Of a stretch of 64,000 nt of DNA, positions 1 through 8,570 are shown piece after piece. The DNA lies in NCBI GenBank assembly GCA_049323795.1, contig JBMOOH010000049.1, positions 6,616-70,615 of the forward strand, written 5' to 3'. Position 1 is the stretch's first letter. Each line of letters opens with the position of its first letter. Source of the DNA: JAOADN01 sp049323795 (GTDB taxonomy: Bacteria; Pseudomonadota; Alphaproteobacteria; Rhodobacterales; Rhodobacteraceae). The notes under the pieces were generated by a model that searched no databases, was not told the origin of the DNA, and saw nothing but the letters and a program-made list of their open reading frames with translations. Position numbers and translations under genes: made by a program.

Positions 1-842
1 CGCCCCGCGCCTGGCTCGACGGCGTCGAATCCGTCCTGCGCGACGATGCCCTCGACCCCGCCTTCCGGGAGCTTTGCCTTCGCCTCCCGTCCGAGGACGA
101 TCTGGCGCAGACGCTTCACGCCGCGGGCCAGGTCCCCGACCCCGACGCGATCCGCGCGGCGCTCGACGCCGCCCGCGCCGCGCTCGCCCGGCACATGGAG
201 CCGCTGCTGGCCCGCCTCTACGACAGCCTCGGCGACACCGGCCCCTTCTCGGCGGACGCCGCTGCCGCCGGCCGCCGTGCGCTTCGCCTCGGCGCGCTCG
301 CGCTTCTCTCCCGCCTCGACGGCGGCGCCCGCGCGGCCGCGCTCTACCCGACCGCGCGCACGATGACCGAAACCGTCGCCGCCCTCGCCGCCCTTCTCGA
401 CGCCGGCAAGGGCGAGGCCGAGGCCGAGGCCTTCCACGCCCGCTGGAAGGACAACCGCCTCGTCATCGACAAGTGGTTCTCGCTGCTCGTCATGACGGGC
501 GACCCGGCCAGGGCCCCCGACACCGCGCGGCGGCTCGCCGACCGCCCGGACTTCGACTGGAAGAACCCCAACCGCTTCCGCGCGCTCCTCGGCGGGCTCT
601 CGGCCAACCACGCCGGCTTCCACCGCAAGGACGGCGCCGGCTACCGCTTCTACGCCGACTGGCTGATCCGGCTCGATCCGCTGAACCCGCAGACGACCGC
701 CCGGATGACCACCGCCTTCGACACCTGGGCGCGCTATGACGCCGGTCGCCAGCGGCTTGTGCGCGGGGAACTCGAGCGGATCGCTGCAACACCGGGATTG
801 TCGCGGGACGTGACGGAAATGGTGGGCCGCCTCCTGGGCTGA
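1..842 (+). CDS. pepN: Aminopeptidase N, C-terminal part (5' truncated by window edge)
   Basis: This is the 3' end of a zinc aminopeptidase N (M1 family), which removes N-terminal residues from cytosolic peptides. The open frame runs from base 3 to a TGA at 840-842. Only the helical C-terminal domain is inside the window. It shows the family's end pattern: WKDNRLVIDKWFSL, then NPNRFRALLGG, a FHRKDGAGY segment and LDPLNPQTTARM. The HExxH zinc site would lie upstream of base 1 and cannot be checked. A later internal ATG at 195 is not taken as the start because coding similarity continues upstream of it. Confidence is good for the family and lower for the exact paralogue. Confidence 0.88.
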   Translation, partial: PRAWLDGVESVLRDDALDPAFRELCLRLPSEDDLAQTLHAAGQVPDPDAIRAALDAARAALARHMEPLLARLYDSLGDTGPFSADAAAAGRRALRLGALALLSRLDGGARAAALYPTARTMTETVAALAALLDAGKGEAEAEAFHARWKDNRLVIDKWFSLLVMTGDPARAPDTARRLADRPDFDWKNPNRFRALLGGLSANHAGFHRKDGAGYRFYADWLIRLDPLNPQTTARMTTAFDTWARYDAGRQRLVRGELERIAATPGLSRDVTEMVGRLLG

Positions 843-1139
843 CCGGCCGAGGGCGGTGCAGCGGCGGCGGACCCGCCGGACACCCGGCCCGCGCGCAGCA
901 CGGGAATCAGCCCACGCCCGTCCACCGGGCCGCCGATCGAACGGACCATCGGCCCGTCTCGCCCGATCGCCGATGGGCGGAGGCGGTGAATGCCGGCAGG
1001 GACACAATGCCTGCGCCGGCGTCCGGTCGTTTCCCGCGCCGGGGGGGCCGCGGTCCGGACATCTGCCGGGACTGGTCCTGCCGCACTCCCCGGGTTACAG
1101 AGACGACCTGTGTGAGTGATCCGTTTCAGAGTTTCCCGG

Positions 1140-1550
1140 ATGTCCTTCGTAATCTGCGAGTACCGTCAGCAGGCGCGCCGTGCCGGCAACTACTTCGCGC
1201 TCGGCGTCGCAATGGGGGTGTCCTACCTCGCCCTCGTGCTCGACATGCCCCGCGTGATCTGGATCCTGATCTCGGTCTACCTCGGGCTGGTCCTCTGGCG
1301 GCTGATCCGGAACCCGACAACCGGCTTCCGGCTTCGCAGCGACCGGATCGAGACGATGACCGAAGGCCGCCTCCGCGTCATCCCGCTGGGACATGTCGAA
1401 AGCTGCCGGCTGAGCCTTCCGCGCTTCGCCCCTGCCCTGTGCCTGCTTTCCCTCGACAGCGGCGAGGTGGTGGCCGTGCGCTGCGGCTCGTCCTCGCATG
1501 CAAGGTCTCTGGCCCGGGGCCTCGCCCGGCGCGGCGTGCCGGAGGCATGA
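1140..1550 (+). CDS. Small membrane protein of unknown function
   Basis: Unrecognised 136-residue protein. The start is put at ATG 1140 (MSFVICEYRQQ); a GTG at 1116 would add eight residues. Residues about 20-60 form one or two hydrophobic helices (ALGVAMGVSYLALVL and VIWILISVYLGLVL). These are followed by a basic turn and a soluble tail with alternating hydrophobic residues (RLRSDRIETMTEGRLRVIPL) that resembles a bacterial PH-like fold, though that is only a guess. It lies alone between pepN and a convergent transglycosylase gene only 4 nt away. A role at the inner membrane is inferred from the helices only. Confidence 0.6.
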   Translation: MSFVICEYRQQARRAGNYFALGVAMGVSYLALVLDMPRVIWILISVYLGLVLWRLIRNPTTGFRLRSDRIETMTEGRLRVIPLGHVESCRLSLPRFAPALCLLSLDSGEVVAVRCGSSSHARSLARGLARRGVPEA

Positions 1551-1554
1551 CCGT

Positions 1555-2127
1555 TCAGTTGCAGTAGCTCTGCGCCCGGGTGAATGCCGCAACTTCGGCA
1601 CGTTTCTTCGGCGACTGCATCGGACCCCAGTCGGCCACGATGGCGGCGAGCGGATCGTCGTTGCCGGGGTCCCGGTTCGCGGCGATGCGGACCGCACAGG
1701 CAAGGTTCGACGCGCCATCGGTCAGTCCGCCCTGCGACAGATCGCAGCCCACGTATCTCGCGGTGGCCGGTGAAATCTGGAGAAGGCCGATGTAGCGACC
1801 GCCGGCGCCGCGCGCCTCGGGGTTCCAGGTGCTCTCGTGCTTGGCGATGGCCGAGAACAGCCCCGCCCAGAATGCCCGGCGCTGCTCGGGCGTCTTGGAG
1901 GCATAGCGCGGGCAGTAGGCCGTGATGTCGGCCGGGACCGTCGAGGCAAGCACGGCGCCTTCGGACTTCAGCGCATCGAGCGTCGCCTGGGTCCATTCGG
2001 CCGCTTCGGGCCGCTTGTCCCACTGCATGACGGGAAGCGCACCGCTGCGGTCGACCGCACTTGTGCAGGCGGACAGGAACAGCAGCGCGGCAGGCATCAG
2101 TCTCCGGACATTCACCCGTCGTGTCAT
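1555..2127 (-). CDS. Lytic transglycosylase-like lipoprotein (SLT fold)
   Basis: 190-residue predicted lipoprotein with an SLT/lysozyme-like domain, expected to cleave peptidoglycan glycan strands from the periplasmic side. The N-terminus has basic residues, a hydrophobic run and a lipobox LSAC at residues 18-21. The catalytic signature is visible as KHESTWNPEARG, with Glu as the expected general acid, followed by GLLQISPATARYVGC. It has three further Cys in the domain, which may form disulfides. ATG at 2127 precedes a normal signal sequence. It is a single gene, divergent from gatB. The precise MltE/Slt subclass cannot be told by eye. Confidence 0.8.
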   Translation of the reverse strand: MTRRVNVRRLMPAALLFLSACTSAVDRSGALPVMQWDKRPEAAEWTQATLDALKSEGAVLASTVPADITAYCPRYASKTPEQRRAFWAGLFSAIAKHESTWNPEARGAGGRYIGLLQISPATARYVGCDLSQGGLTDGASNLACAVRIAANRDPGNDDPLAAIVADWGPMQSPKKRAEVAAFTRAQSYCN

Positions 2128-2432
2128 CAGGAATGCTCAAGGCAGCGCCGCGCCCCCAGTAGCCGGCATGGACCGCTTTCCGCGGTTCCGTCTTCCGTTG
2201 CAACCCGGGGGCCTTTGCTACTGCCCGTTTGGGCGGATTTCTGCCGGAATCCCGAGGCTTCGGCGGCAATCCGCAAGTGATTTCCGAGCATCACGGCAGG
2301 ATCAGCGGGAATTGAGCCGGCGATTTTCCCGCATGGATTGCATGGCCGCCGATGACCGGGAACGTCGTCCCGCGCTTGCCTCACCATCGGCGCTGCCCTA
2401 CAAGCCACGCCAACGCAAGGGGAACCTGTCCG

Positions 2433-3950
2433 ATGCTTGACCTCACCTTCGAAGCGCCAAAGCCAAAGGTCATCGCCGGGGCGAAATCCGACTGGGAACT
2501 GGTCATCGGGCTGGAGGTCCACGCGCAGGTCGCCTCGAACGCCAAGCTCTTCTCGGGCGCCTCGACCGCCTTCGGGGCCGAACCGAACTCGAACGTCGCC
2601 TTCGTCGATGCCGCGATGCCCGGCATGCTGCCGGTCATCAACGAATTCTGCGTCGCGCAGGCCGTCCGCACCGGCCTCGGGCTGAACGCGCGGATCAACC
2701 TGCGCAGCGCCTTCGACCGCAAGAACTATTTCTACCCCGACCTGCCGCAGGGCTATCAGATCAGCCAGCTCTACCACCCCATCGTCGGCGAGGGCGAGGT
2801 GATCGTGGACATGTCTCCCGGCGTGGCCCGCCGGGTCCGGATCGAGCGCATCCACCTGGAGCAGGACGCGGGCAAGTCGATCCACGACCTCGACCCGACG
2901 ATGAGCTTCGTCGACCTGAACCGCACCGGCGTCGCGCTGATGGAAATCGTCAGCCGCCCCGACATCCGGGGGCCGGAGGAGGCCGCGGCCTATGTCGGCA
3001 AGCTCCGGCAGATCCTGCGCTATCTCGGCACCTGCGACGGCAACATGCAGAACGGCAACCTGCGCGCCGACGTGAACGTCTCGGTCTGCCGGCCGGGCGA
3101 CTATGAACGCTATCAGGCGACGGGCGACCATTCCGTGCTGGGAACGCGCTGCGAGATCAAGAACATGAACTCGATGCGCTTCATCCAGGCCGCCATCGAC
3201 TACGAGGCGCGCCGCCAGATCGCCATCGTCGAGGACGGCGGCAGGGTGGTGCAGGAGACGCGGCTCTACGATCCCGACCGGGGCGAGACCCGGTCGATGC
3301 GGTCCAAGGAAGAGGCGCATGACTACCGCTACTTCCCCGACCCCGACCTCCTGCCGCTGGAGATCGATCAGGCCTGGGTGGACGGCATCGCCGCGACGAT
3401 GCCGGAACTGCCCGACGCCAGGAAGGCCCGCTTCGTCGCCGCCTACGGGATGACCGAATACGACGCCGGCGTGCTGACGGCAGACGTGACGGACGCCGCG
3501 TTCTTCGAGGATGTGGCGCGCGGACGCGACGGCAAGCAGGCGGCGAACTGGGTCATCAACGAACTGTTCGGACGGCTGAACCGCGAAGGGCTGACCATCG
3601 CCGAAACGCCGGTCACAGCCGCGCAACTGGGCGGCGTGCTGGACCTGATCGGGTCAGGGCAGATTTCGGGGAAGATGGCCAAGGACCTGTTCGAGCTACT
3701 TTGGACTACCGACCGCGGCGCCGACCCGGCGGCGGTGGCCGAGCGCGAGGGGATGCGTCAGGTGACCGACGAGGGCCAGATCGAGAAGGCCGTGGCCGAG
3801 ATCATCGCCGCGAACCCCGATCAGGTGGCGAAGGCCAGGCAGAACCCCAGGCTCGCGGGCTGGTTCGTCGGACAGGTCCTGAAGGCCACGGGCGGCAAGG
3901 CGAACCCGGCGACGGTGAACGCCCTCGTCGCGCAGAAGCTCGGGCTCTGA
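2433..3950 (+). CDS. gatB: Aspartyl/glutamyl-tRNA amidotransferase subunit B
   Basis: GatB binds misacylated Glu-tRNA(Gln)/Asp-tRNA(Asn) in the GatCAB complex and activates the acyl group with ATP for amidation. The protein has 505 residues, the usual length. The start is ATG 2433 because it has an AAGGGGA ribosome site 10 nt upstream and gives MLDLTFEAP; an upstream ATG at 2352 adds 27 residues without family character. Signatures are [37 protein letters not shown] and MEIVSRPDI, with the YqeY-like helical tail ([11 protein letters not shown] ... [10 protein letters not shown]) at the C-terminus. gatA and gatC are not in the window. Confidence 0.97.
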   Translation: MLDLTFEAPKPKVIAGAKSDWELVIGLEVHAQVASNAKLFSGASTAFGAEPNSNVAFVDAAMPGMLPVINEFCVAQAVRTGLGLNARINLRSAFDRKNYFYPDLPQGYQISQLYHPIVGEGEVIVDMSPGVARRVRIERIHLEQDAGKSIHDLDPTMSFVDLNRTGVALMEIVSRPDIRGPEEAAAYVGKLRQILRYLGTCDGNMQNGNLRADVNVSVCRPGDYERYQATGDHSVLGTRCEIKNMNSMRFIQAAIDYEARRQIAIVEDGGRVVQETRLYDPDRGETRSMRSKEEAHDYRYFPDPDLLPLEIDQAWVDGIAATMPELPDARKARFVAAYGMTEYDAGVLTADVTDAAFFEDVARGRDGKQAANWVINELFGRLNREGLTIAETPVTAAQLGGVLDLIGSGQISGKMAKDLFELLWTTDRGADPAAVAEREGMRQVTDEGQIEKAVAEIIAANPDQVAKARQNPRLAGWFVGQVLKATGGKANPATVNALVAQKLGL

Positions 3951-3982
3951 AGCTCGGGCCCTCAGTGCGAGCACTTGCTGCG

Positions 3983-4011
3983 CCGTGCCCAAGCCGTGCC
4001 CAAGCCGTGCC
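3983..4011. repeat. 11-bp tandem repeat, 2.6 copies
   Basis: The unit CCGTGCCCAAG occurs at 3983-3993 and 3994-4004, with a partial third copy at 4005-4011. It lies between the gatB stop and its terminator. No function is apparent; it may be a slippage product. Confidence 0.6.
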
Positions 4012-4017
4012 GGACGG

Positions 4018-4048
4018 AAAAAGGCGGCGCTTGGGACACCGCCTTTTC
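4018..4048 (+). terminator. Bidirectional intrinsic terminator after gatB
   Basis: AAAAGGCGG (4019-4027) pairs with CCGCCTTTT (4039-4047) around an 11-nt loop. The stem ends in a T run on one strand and an A run on the other, so it can serve gatB and the convergent surface-protein gene. Confidence 0.75.
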
Positions 4049-4083
4049 CATCGTGGATGACGACTGGGATCGTCCTTCGGCCT

Positions 4084-4770
4084 TCAGACGGCCCTGCGCC
4101 GGCGCAGCATCGCAAGACCGCCGAGCGCGCCCAGAAGGACAAGCCCGGAGGCCGGAATGGGAACGGGAACGACCTCGACATTGTCGAGCAGCCCGCCCAT
4201 GCCGTCGCTCGCGCCGGAGCCGGCGAACGTCAGCCGGTACTTCTTGGCCGTGGTCACGATGAACTCTGCGGTCACCTGGGTCCAGGTTCCCACGACCGTG
4301 CCCGGCGTCTCACTCGTCACCCTGCCGGCCACAAGGCCGCTCACGCGGTAGTTGATCCCGTTCGACCGCGCGTTGCCGTCCTCGGAATTGTACCAGAAGC
4401 TGAGCATGTAGCGCCCGACATTGAGCACCACGTCCTGGTAGATCGCCGAATTCGACAGGCTGTCCAGTTCGGCGTAGTACTCGCCATCCTGGGCATCGAG
4501 GGTCGGAAGGGTTCCGTCCGTCTGAAGTTCGACGCCCGGACCCTTGGCCGTCTGCCACCCGACGATGTTCGACCAGACATCCCAGGACGAGGGAGAGCCG
4601 GTCGGGAGATCGCCGAAGAGAGAGCCGTACACGAGTCCGGGGGTATTTCCTGGCACGCCCGCTTCGAAGCTGCCATTCGTCACTACGGTTGCCGCATTGG
4701 CTGCGCCCGCGAGGGACACGGCCGCCGCAAGCAGGCCCGCGCTCAACGCGGGTCGTCTTGCTGACATCAT
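4084..4770 (-). CDS. PEP-CTERM/VPLPA-type sorted surface protein (DUF642-like)
   Basis: 228-residue secreted protein. It has a signal peptide (residues 1 to about 26, ending AGAANA), a beta-rich body starting VTNGSFEAGVPG, and a C-terminal sorting tail. The opening and the LSFWYNSEDG and FAGSGASDGMGGLLDNVEV segments fit a DUF642 / carbohydrate-binding-like jelly roll. The last 28 residues have the tripartite exosortase signal: VPVPIPASG, a transmembrane stretch LVLLGALGGLAML, then RRRR. Rhodobacterales typically use this VPLPA-like variant. The protein is expected to be exported, processed by an exosortase and released to the cell surface or matrix. No exosortase is encoded in this window. 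Two ATGs (4770, 4767) are in tandem. Confidence 0.8.
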   Translation of the reverse strand: MMSARRPALSAGLLAAAVSLAGAANAATVVTNGSFEAGVPGNTPGLVYGSLFGDLPTGSPSSWDVWSNIVGWQTAKGPGVELQTDGTLPTLDAQDGEYYAELDSLSNSAIYQDVVLNVGRYMLSFWYNSEDGNARSNGINYRVSGLVAGRVTSETPGTVVGTWTQVTAEFIVTTAKKYRLTFAGSGASDGMGGLLDNVEVVPVPIPASGLVLLGALGGLAMLRRRRAV

Positions 4771-5133
4771 GGTTTTCCGCCTTTCGCCCCCATGGCAAGT
4801 CTATCGTCACTCAACTCGAACGGATAGGGTCGCCGGCCGGATCACTGTTTCCAATTGGTAAAAGAAGTTATCGTAAATGCCCGACAATAAACCAATTTTC
4901 GGCGCTTTTCTGCCCAGCTTGCCCCAATTGCGGCGGGATTATGTCAAGCTGATGGCAAAATCGAGGATCAACCGATACGGGAAATTCCGGCGGGACGGAC
5001 GGGGGGATTCGCTGTGGCACCCGGATCGAACCGGCGAACTTTCCTTCCGGGTGCGGATGACGGAACCCGCGCGGCGGGTTAGGACTTCTGAAAGGTGCGG
5101 CTGCATCCGGGGCTGCAGGACCGGGAAGAGGGA
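4771..5133. other. Intergenic region between surface protein and DUF4177 genes
   Basis: 363 nt without a convincing gene. The first 200 nt are clearly more AT-rich than the surroundings and should carry the promoters for the divergent genes. A CCAATTGG palindrome lies at 4853-4860. An open frame from 4877 was judged non-coding because it is highly basic and runs into the DUF4177 gene out of frame. Confidence 0.5.
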
Positions 5134-5535
5134 ATGGATCAGTACGAATACAAGGTGGTGCCGGCACCCGCGCGCGGGGTCCGGCAGCGTGGCGCACGGA
5201 CCGGCGCCGAGCGGTTCGCGGCGGCAGTGGCGGACCTGATGAACACGCTTGCCCGCGAGGGATGGGAATACCAGCGGGCCGACATCCTGCCCTGCGAGGA
5301 GCGCGCCGGCCTGACACGGCGTGTCACCGTCTACCACAACCTCCTCGTGTTCCGCCGGGCGACCGGGAAGCATCCGGGGGCCGAACTTCCGCCCCTTCGC
5401 CTGACGATGGACATTCCGGCCGCGGCGCCGCCCGCGACCGCCGGCGACGCGGGCAGTGCGCCGTCGCTCGGGGCCGCCGAGCGCGCCGACGAGGCCGCGG
5501 GCGCCGGCCGCCCGCTGCCCGGGGTCACGCGCTGA
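5134..5535 (+). CDS. DUF4177 domain protein
   Basis: 133-residue protein of unknown function. The first 75 residues match the DUF4177 pattern: MDQYEYKVVPAP, then LMNTLAREGWEYQRAD and a closing strand HNLLVFRR. The tail is low-complexity Ala/Pro-rich and probably disordered. The start is ATG 5134 because a GAAGAGGGA ribosome site sits directly upstream; an in-frame ATG at 5095 lacks one. It converges on bolA, with the two stop codons overlapping in position (5525-5535). Nothing in the sequence indicates a specific role. Confidence 0.75.
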   Translation: MDQYEYKVVPAPARGVRQRGARTGAERFAAAVADLMNTLAREGWEYQRADILPCEERAGLTRRVTVYHNLLVFRRATGKHPGAELPPLRLTMDIPAAAPPATAGDAGSAPSLGAAERADEAAGAGRPLPGVTR

Positions 5536-5779
5536 CCGTCAGTGCCAGCGCGTGGATCCTGCCGGTCAGATCGCCGAGCGCGGCATGAACCGCCCGGTGC
5601 CGCTCGATCCGGCTCATCCCCGCGAAGGCGGGCGCCCGGATCGTCACCCGGAAGTGACTTTCGCCACCCTCGCGGAAGCCCGCGTGACCGCGGTGCCCCT
5701 CGCTCTCGTCCACGATGTCGAGCTGGCTGGGCGCGAAGGCGGCAACAAGCCGCGACCGCATCTCGGAACTGACACTCAT
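5525..5779 (-). CDS. bolA: BolA family protein
   Basis: 84-residue BolA-type protein, a small class of regulators and [2Fe-2S] partners of monothiol glutaredoxins. Visible family features are LDIVDESEGHRGHAGFREGGESHFRVTI, which includes the conserved His/Gly segment, then FAGMSRIERHRAVHAALGDL and the closing IHALALTV. The start is ATG 5779 (MSVSSEMRSRL), which fits the family length; an ATG at 5800 adds seven residues. It is divergent from the J-domain gene, an arrangement often seen next to cobST in alphaproteobacteria. Whether it is the BolA or the IbaG subtype was not resolved. Confidence 0.88.
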   Translation of the reverse strand: MSVSSEMRSRLVAAFAPSQLDIVDESEGHRGHAGFREGGESHFRVTIRAPAFAGMSRIERHRAVHAALGDLTGRIHALALTVSA

Positions 5780-5865
5780 TTTTTCGCCGGCCCCCTTCAA
5801 AGACCCCGGAAAACACCTAAACTCCGGTGCCCGAGTCGGAAAGCCCAGCGCCGGAACCTCGCAGG

Positions 5866-6492
5866 ATGAGCAGAAACGACCCCTTCGGCTTCGACATCTC
5901 GGCCGCGTCCGACAAGAAGCGCCGGCTGAAGAACAGGCGCGGAATGTCCGGCGCGTTCGAGACCTCGTCGCGGCCCTGCGACCACACGGGATGCGGCGCG
6001 GCAGGCCAGTACCGGGCGCCGAAATCCCCCGAGACCCTCGATTCCTTCTACTGGTTCTGCCGGGATCACGTCCGGGAATACAATCTCAAATGGAACTTCT
6101 TCCAGGGCTCGTCCGAGGAGGAGTTCCAGAAGTTCATCGACAGGGATCGTGTCTGGGGACGCGAGACCAAGCCCTTCGGCAACCGGACCGAAGACAGCGC
6201 CTGGGCCCGGCTGGGGATCGAGGACCCGATGGAAATCCTCGGGGACAAGGCAACGCAGAACCCCGGCCGCGCGTCCACGGGACGCAAGCTGCCCCCCACC
6301 GAGCGGCGCGCGCTGGAGATACTGGAGGCGAGGGAAAGCTGGACGCGCGCCGAAATCCGAAAGCAGTACAAGAGCTTGGTGAAGGATCTTCACCCAGACA
6401 TGAACGGCGGGAACCGCGATGACGAGGACCGCCTTCAGGAAGTCGTCTGGGCCTGGGACCAGCTCAAGGACAGCCGCAACTTCAGGGACTGA
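5866..6492 (+). CDS. J-domain (DnaJ-like) protein
   Basis: 208-residue cytosolic protein with a J-domain at the C-terminus instead of the N-terminus. The domain spans about residues 145-205 and carries the HPD tripeptide in LVKDLHPDMNGG, which stimulates DnaK ATPase. The N-terminal two thirds contain a CDHTGCGAAGQY segment and a WFCRDH segment, which may form a small metal site. ATG 5866 follows an AGG-containing site and gives MSRNDPFGFDIS, a typical opening for this alphaproteobacterial family. It lies just upstream of cobS, a recurrent neighbour in the class. Function as a DnaK co-chaperone is inferred from the HPD motif. Confidence 0.88.
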   Translation: MSRNDPFGFDISAASDKKRRLKNRRGMSGAFETSSRPCDHTGCGAAGQYRAPKSPETLDSFYWFCRDHVREYNLKWNFFQGSSEEEFQKFIDRDRVWGRETKPFGNRTEDSAWARLGIEDPMEILGDKATQNPGRASTGRKLPPTERRALEILEARESWTRAEIRKQYKSLVKDLHPDMNGGNRDDEDRLQEVVWAWDQLKDSRNFRD

Positions 6493-6720
6493 ATGCCGGG
6501 GCCCCGGGCACAGGGGCATGCGCATCGCGGGGCCGGACGCGAGCGCCTCGCGCCGAAAGGCCCTGCCCCGGGCTGCGCCCTGACGGAGCCCTCACCTTCG
6601 CGTCCTTTTTCGGCAGACTTCGGTCGCACCCGGCCCTTCCCCTTGCGGCCCTCCGCGATATGTTCCATCAAGCGCCGGCTCCGGCCAGTCCGGGTCGATG
6701 TGAACACGAAAGCGGATGCG

Positions 6721-7695
6721 ATGCTCGACCAGTCGATGAAACCCACCGAGGAAATCTCGGTCCACGACATCTTCGGCATAGACACCGAGATGAAGGTGAA
6801 GGGTTTCGCCGACCGGTCCGAGCGCGTTCCCGAGGTGGATCCGACCTACAAGTTCGACCCCGACACGACCCTCGCGATTCTCGCCGGCTTCGTCTACAAC
6901 CGGCGGGTGATGATCCAGGGCTATCACGGCACCGGCAAGTCCACGCATATCGAACAGGTCGCCGCGCGGCTCAACTGGCCCTGCGTCCGCGTCAACCTCG
7001 ACAGCCATATCAGCCGGATCGACCTGATCGGCAAGGACGCGATCAAGCTCCGGGACGGCAAGCAGGTGACCGAGTTCCACGAGGGCATCCTGCCCTGGGC
7101 GCTCCGGAACCCCGTCGCCATCGTCTTCGACGAATACGACGCGGGCCGCCCGGACGTGATGTTCGTGATCCAGCGCGTGCTCGAGCATGACGGCAAGCTC
7201 ACGCTTCTCGACCAGAACGAGATCATCACGCCCAACCCCTATTTCCGCCTGTTTGCCACGTCGAACACCGTAGGCCTCGGGGATACCACGGGGCTTTACC
7301 ACGGGGTCCAGCAGATCAACCAGGCGCAGATGGACCGCTGGAGCCTGGTGGCGACGCTGAACTACCTCAGCCACGACGCCGAGGCGGCGATCGTTCTGGC
7401 CAAGGCCCCGCACTACAACACCGAGAAGGGCCGCAGGACGATCAGCCAGATGGTGACGGTCGCCGACCTGACGCGGACGGCCTTCATGAACGGCGACCTG
7501 TCCACCGTCATGAGCCCCCGCACCGTCATCACCTGGGCGCAGAACGCCGAGATCTTCCGCAATATCGGCTACGCCTTCCGCGTGACGTTCCTGAACAAGT
7601 GCGACGAGCTCGAACGCCAGACGGTGGCCGAGTTCTACCAGCGCTGCTTCAACGAGGAACTGCCGGAAAGCGCGGCCAGCACGGCGATGCGGTAG
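6721..7695 (+). CDS. cobS: Cobaltochelatase subunit CobS
   Basis: CobS is the AAA+ ATPase subunit of the aerobic cobaltochelatase, which with CobN and CobT inserts Co2+ into hydrogenobyrinic acid a,c-diamide for cobalamin. The protein has 324 residues. The Walker A site GYHGTGKS lies at residues 67-74, a Walker B-like VFDEYDAG follows, and sensor 1 is in FRLFATSN. The start is set at ATG 6721 ([16 protein letters not shown]); a GTG at 6700 would add seven residues, and the longer frame upstream is not family-like. cobT follows after a reductase gene on the opposite strand. cobN is not in the window. Confidence 0.95.
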   Translation: MLDQSMKPTEEISVHDIFGIDTEMKVKGFADRSERVPEVDPTYKFDPDTTLAILAGFVYNRRVMIQGYHGTGKSTHIEQVAARLNWPCVRVNLDSHISRIDLIGKDAIKLRDGKQVTEFHEGILPWALRNPVAIVFDEYDAGRPDVMFVIQRVLEHDGKLTLLDQNEIITPNPYFRLFATSNTVGLGDTTGLYHGVQQINQAQMDRWSLVATLNYLSHDAEAAIVLAKAPHYNTEKGRRTISQMVTVADLTRTAFMNGDLSTVMSPRTVITWAQNAEIFRNIGYAFRVTFLNKCDELERQTVAEFYQRCFNEELPESAASTAMR

Positions 7696-7727
7696 AGAGG
7701 CGGCCGGCTGCGCCCCGGGGTCATGGA

Positions 7728-7753
7728 AAAGGGGACGCGGAAGCGTCCCCTTT
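7728..7753. terminator. Intrinsic terminator between cobS and the FMN reductase gene
   Basis: A perfect 11-bp stem: AAAGGGGACGC at 7728-7738 with GCGTCCCCTTT at 7743-7753, around a GGAA tetraloop. A and T runs on both flanks make it usable by both convergent genes. Confidence 0.85.
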
Positions 7754-7778
7754 GCATATGCGGCGAGGGCGGCCCTTC

Positions 7779-8366
7779 TCAGGCGGAACGGGCCGCCATC
7801 GTGGCCTTCGCCCACCACACGACGTCGTCGAGCATCGCCTTGGCCGAGGGGGCGATGACGGCCTCGATGTCGCCGAGGTTGCCCGAACCGCCGAAACCCG
7901 GCTGGACCCTGAAGAAGTCCGACCCGCCGATGCGGACGTTGTTGCGGGTCGGAACCATCTGAAGCTCGACCGCGATGTTCTGAAGGTGCCCGAGCGCGTT
8001 CGCCCCGCCCATCGAGCCGTATGCGACCGCGCCCGCGGGCTTCTTCGCCCATTCGACGTAGGCCTGGTCGAGCGCATTCTTCAGGGCTGCCGTGACCGAA
8101 CGGTTGTACTCCGCGACGACGAAGATGTAGCCGTCGAACTCGGCAACCTTCCTCTGCCACTTCTGGGCGACCGGATCCTGGGTCGGCGCCCAGGCGTTGG
8201 AGGCCACTTCCGCGAAGAAGGGCATCGGGAAGTCGCGCAGATCCACCAGTTCGGCGGCCATGTCGCCGCGTTCCTGCGCCTTCTTCAGGATCCACTGCGC
8301 GGGGATGTCGGCGAAGCGGGTCGGACGGGTCGAGGATACGATGACGGCGATTCTGGGCTTGGCCAT
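7779..8366 (-). CDS. NADPH-dependent FMN reductase (flavodoxin-like fold)
   Basis: 195-residue protein of the NADPH:FMN reductase / azoreductase family. The N-terminal phosphate loop is AVIVSSTRPTR at residues 7-17. The middle carries VAEYNRSVTAALKNALD, the segment that contacts the flavin and builds the dimer interface in this family, and KPAGAVAYGSMGGANA. ATG 8366 has a strong AAGGAG site 7 nt upstream. The gene sits alone on the minus strand between cobS and cobT. Cobalt must be reduced during B12 synthesis and a flavin reductase could serve that, but this link is only positional; the family also reduces quinones and chromate. Confidence 0.87.
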   Translation of the reverse strand: MAKPRIAVIVSSTRPTRFADIPAQWILKKAQERGDMAAELVDLRDFPMPFFAEVASNAWAPTQDPVAQKWQRKVAEFDGYIFVVAEYNRSVTAALKNALDQAYVEWAKKPAGAVAYGSMGGANALGHLQNIAVELQMVPTRNNVRIGGSDFFRVQPGFGGSGNLGDIEAVIAPSAKAMLDDVVWWAKATMAARSA

Positions 8367-8570
8367 GGGAAAATCTCCTTGGGACTACGGTTCGAACGCA
8401 GGGCTAGCAGAATCGTTCGCCGCGGTCGTCGCACGCTGCTGCACATGTGCTGCGCGCAGACTGAGACCTGACCCCGTCGGCCGGCCGGGCGGCAGATTGC
8501 CGTTGAACTTGCCGCGCGGCGCAGCCACAAGTTCGGAGGAACCCGTTTCGGGTCCACCGGCGAGAGCACG

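Noticed and set aside
4877..5239. Open frame starting MPDNKPIFGAFLPSLPQL in the AT-rich gap before DUF4177
   Set aside because: It becomes very basic and runs out of frame into the DUF4177 gene, which has its own clear ribosome site.
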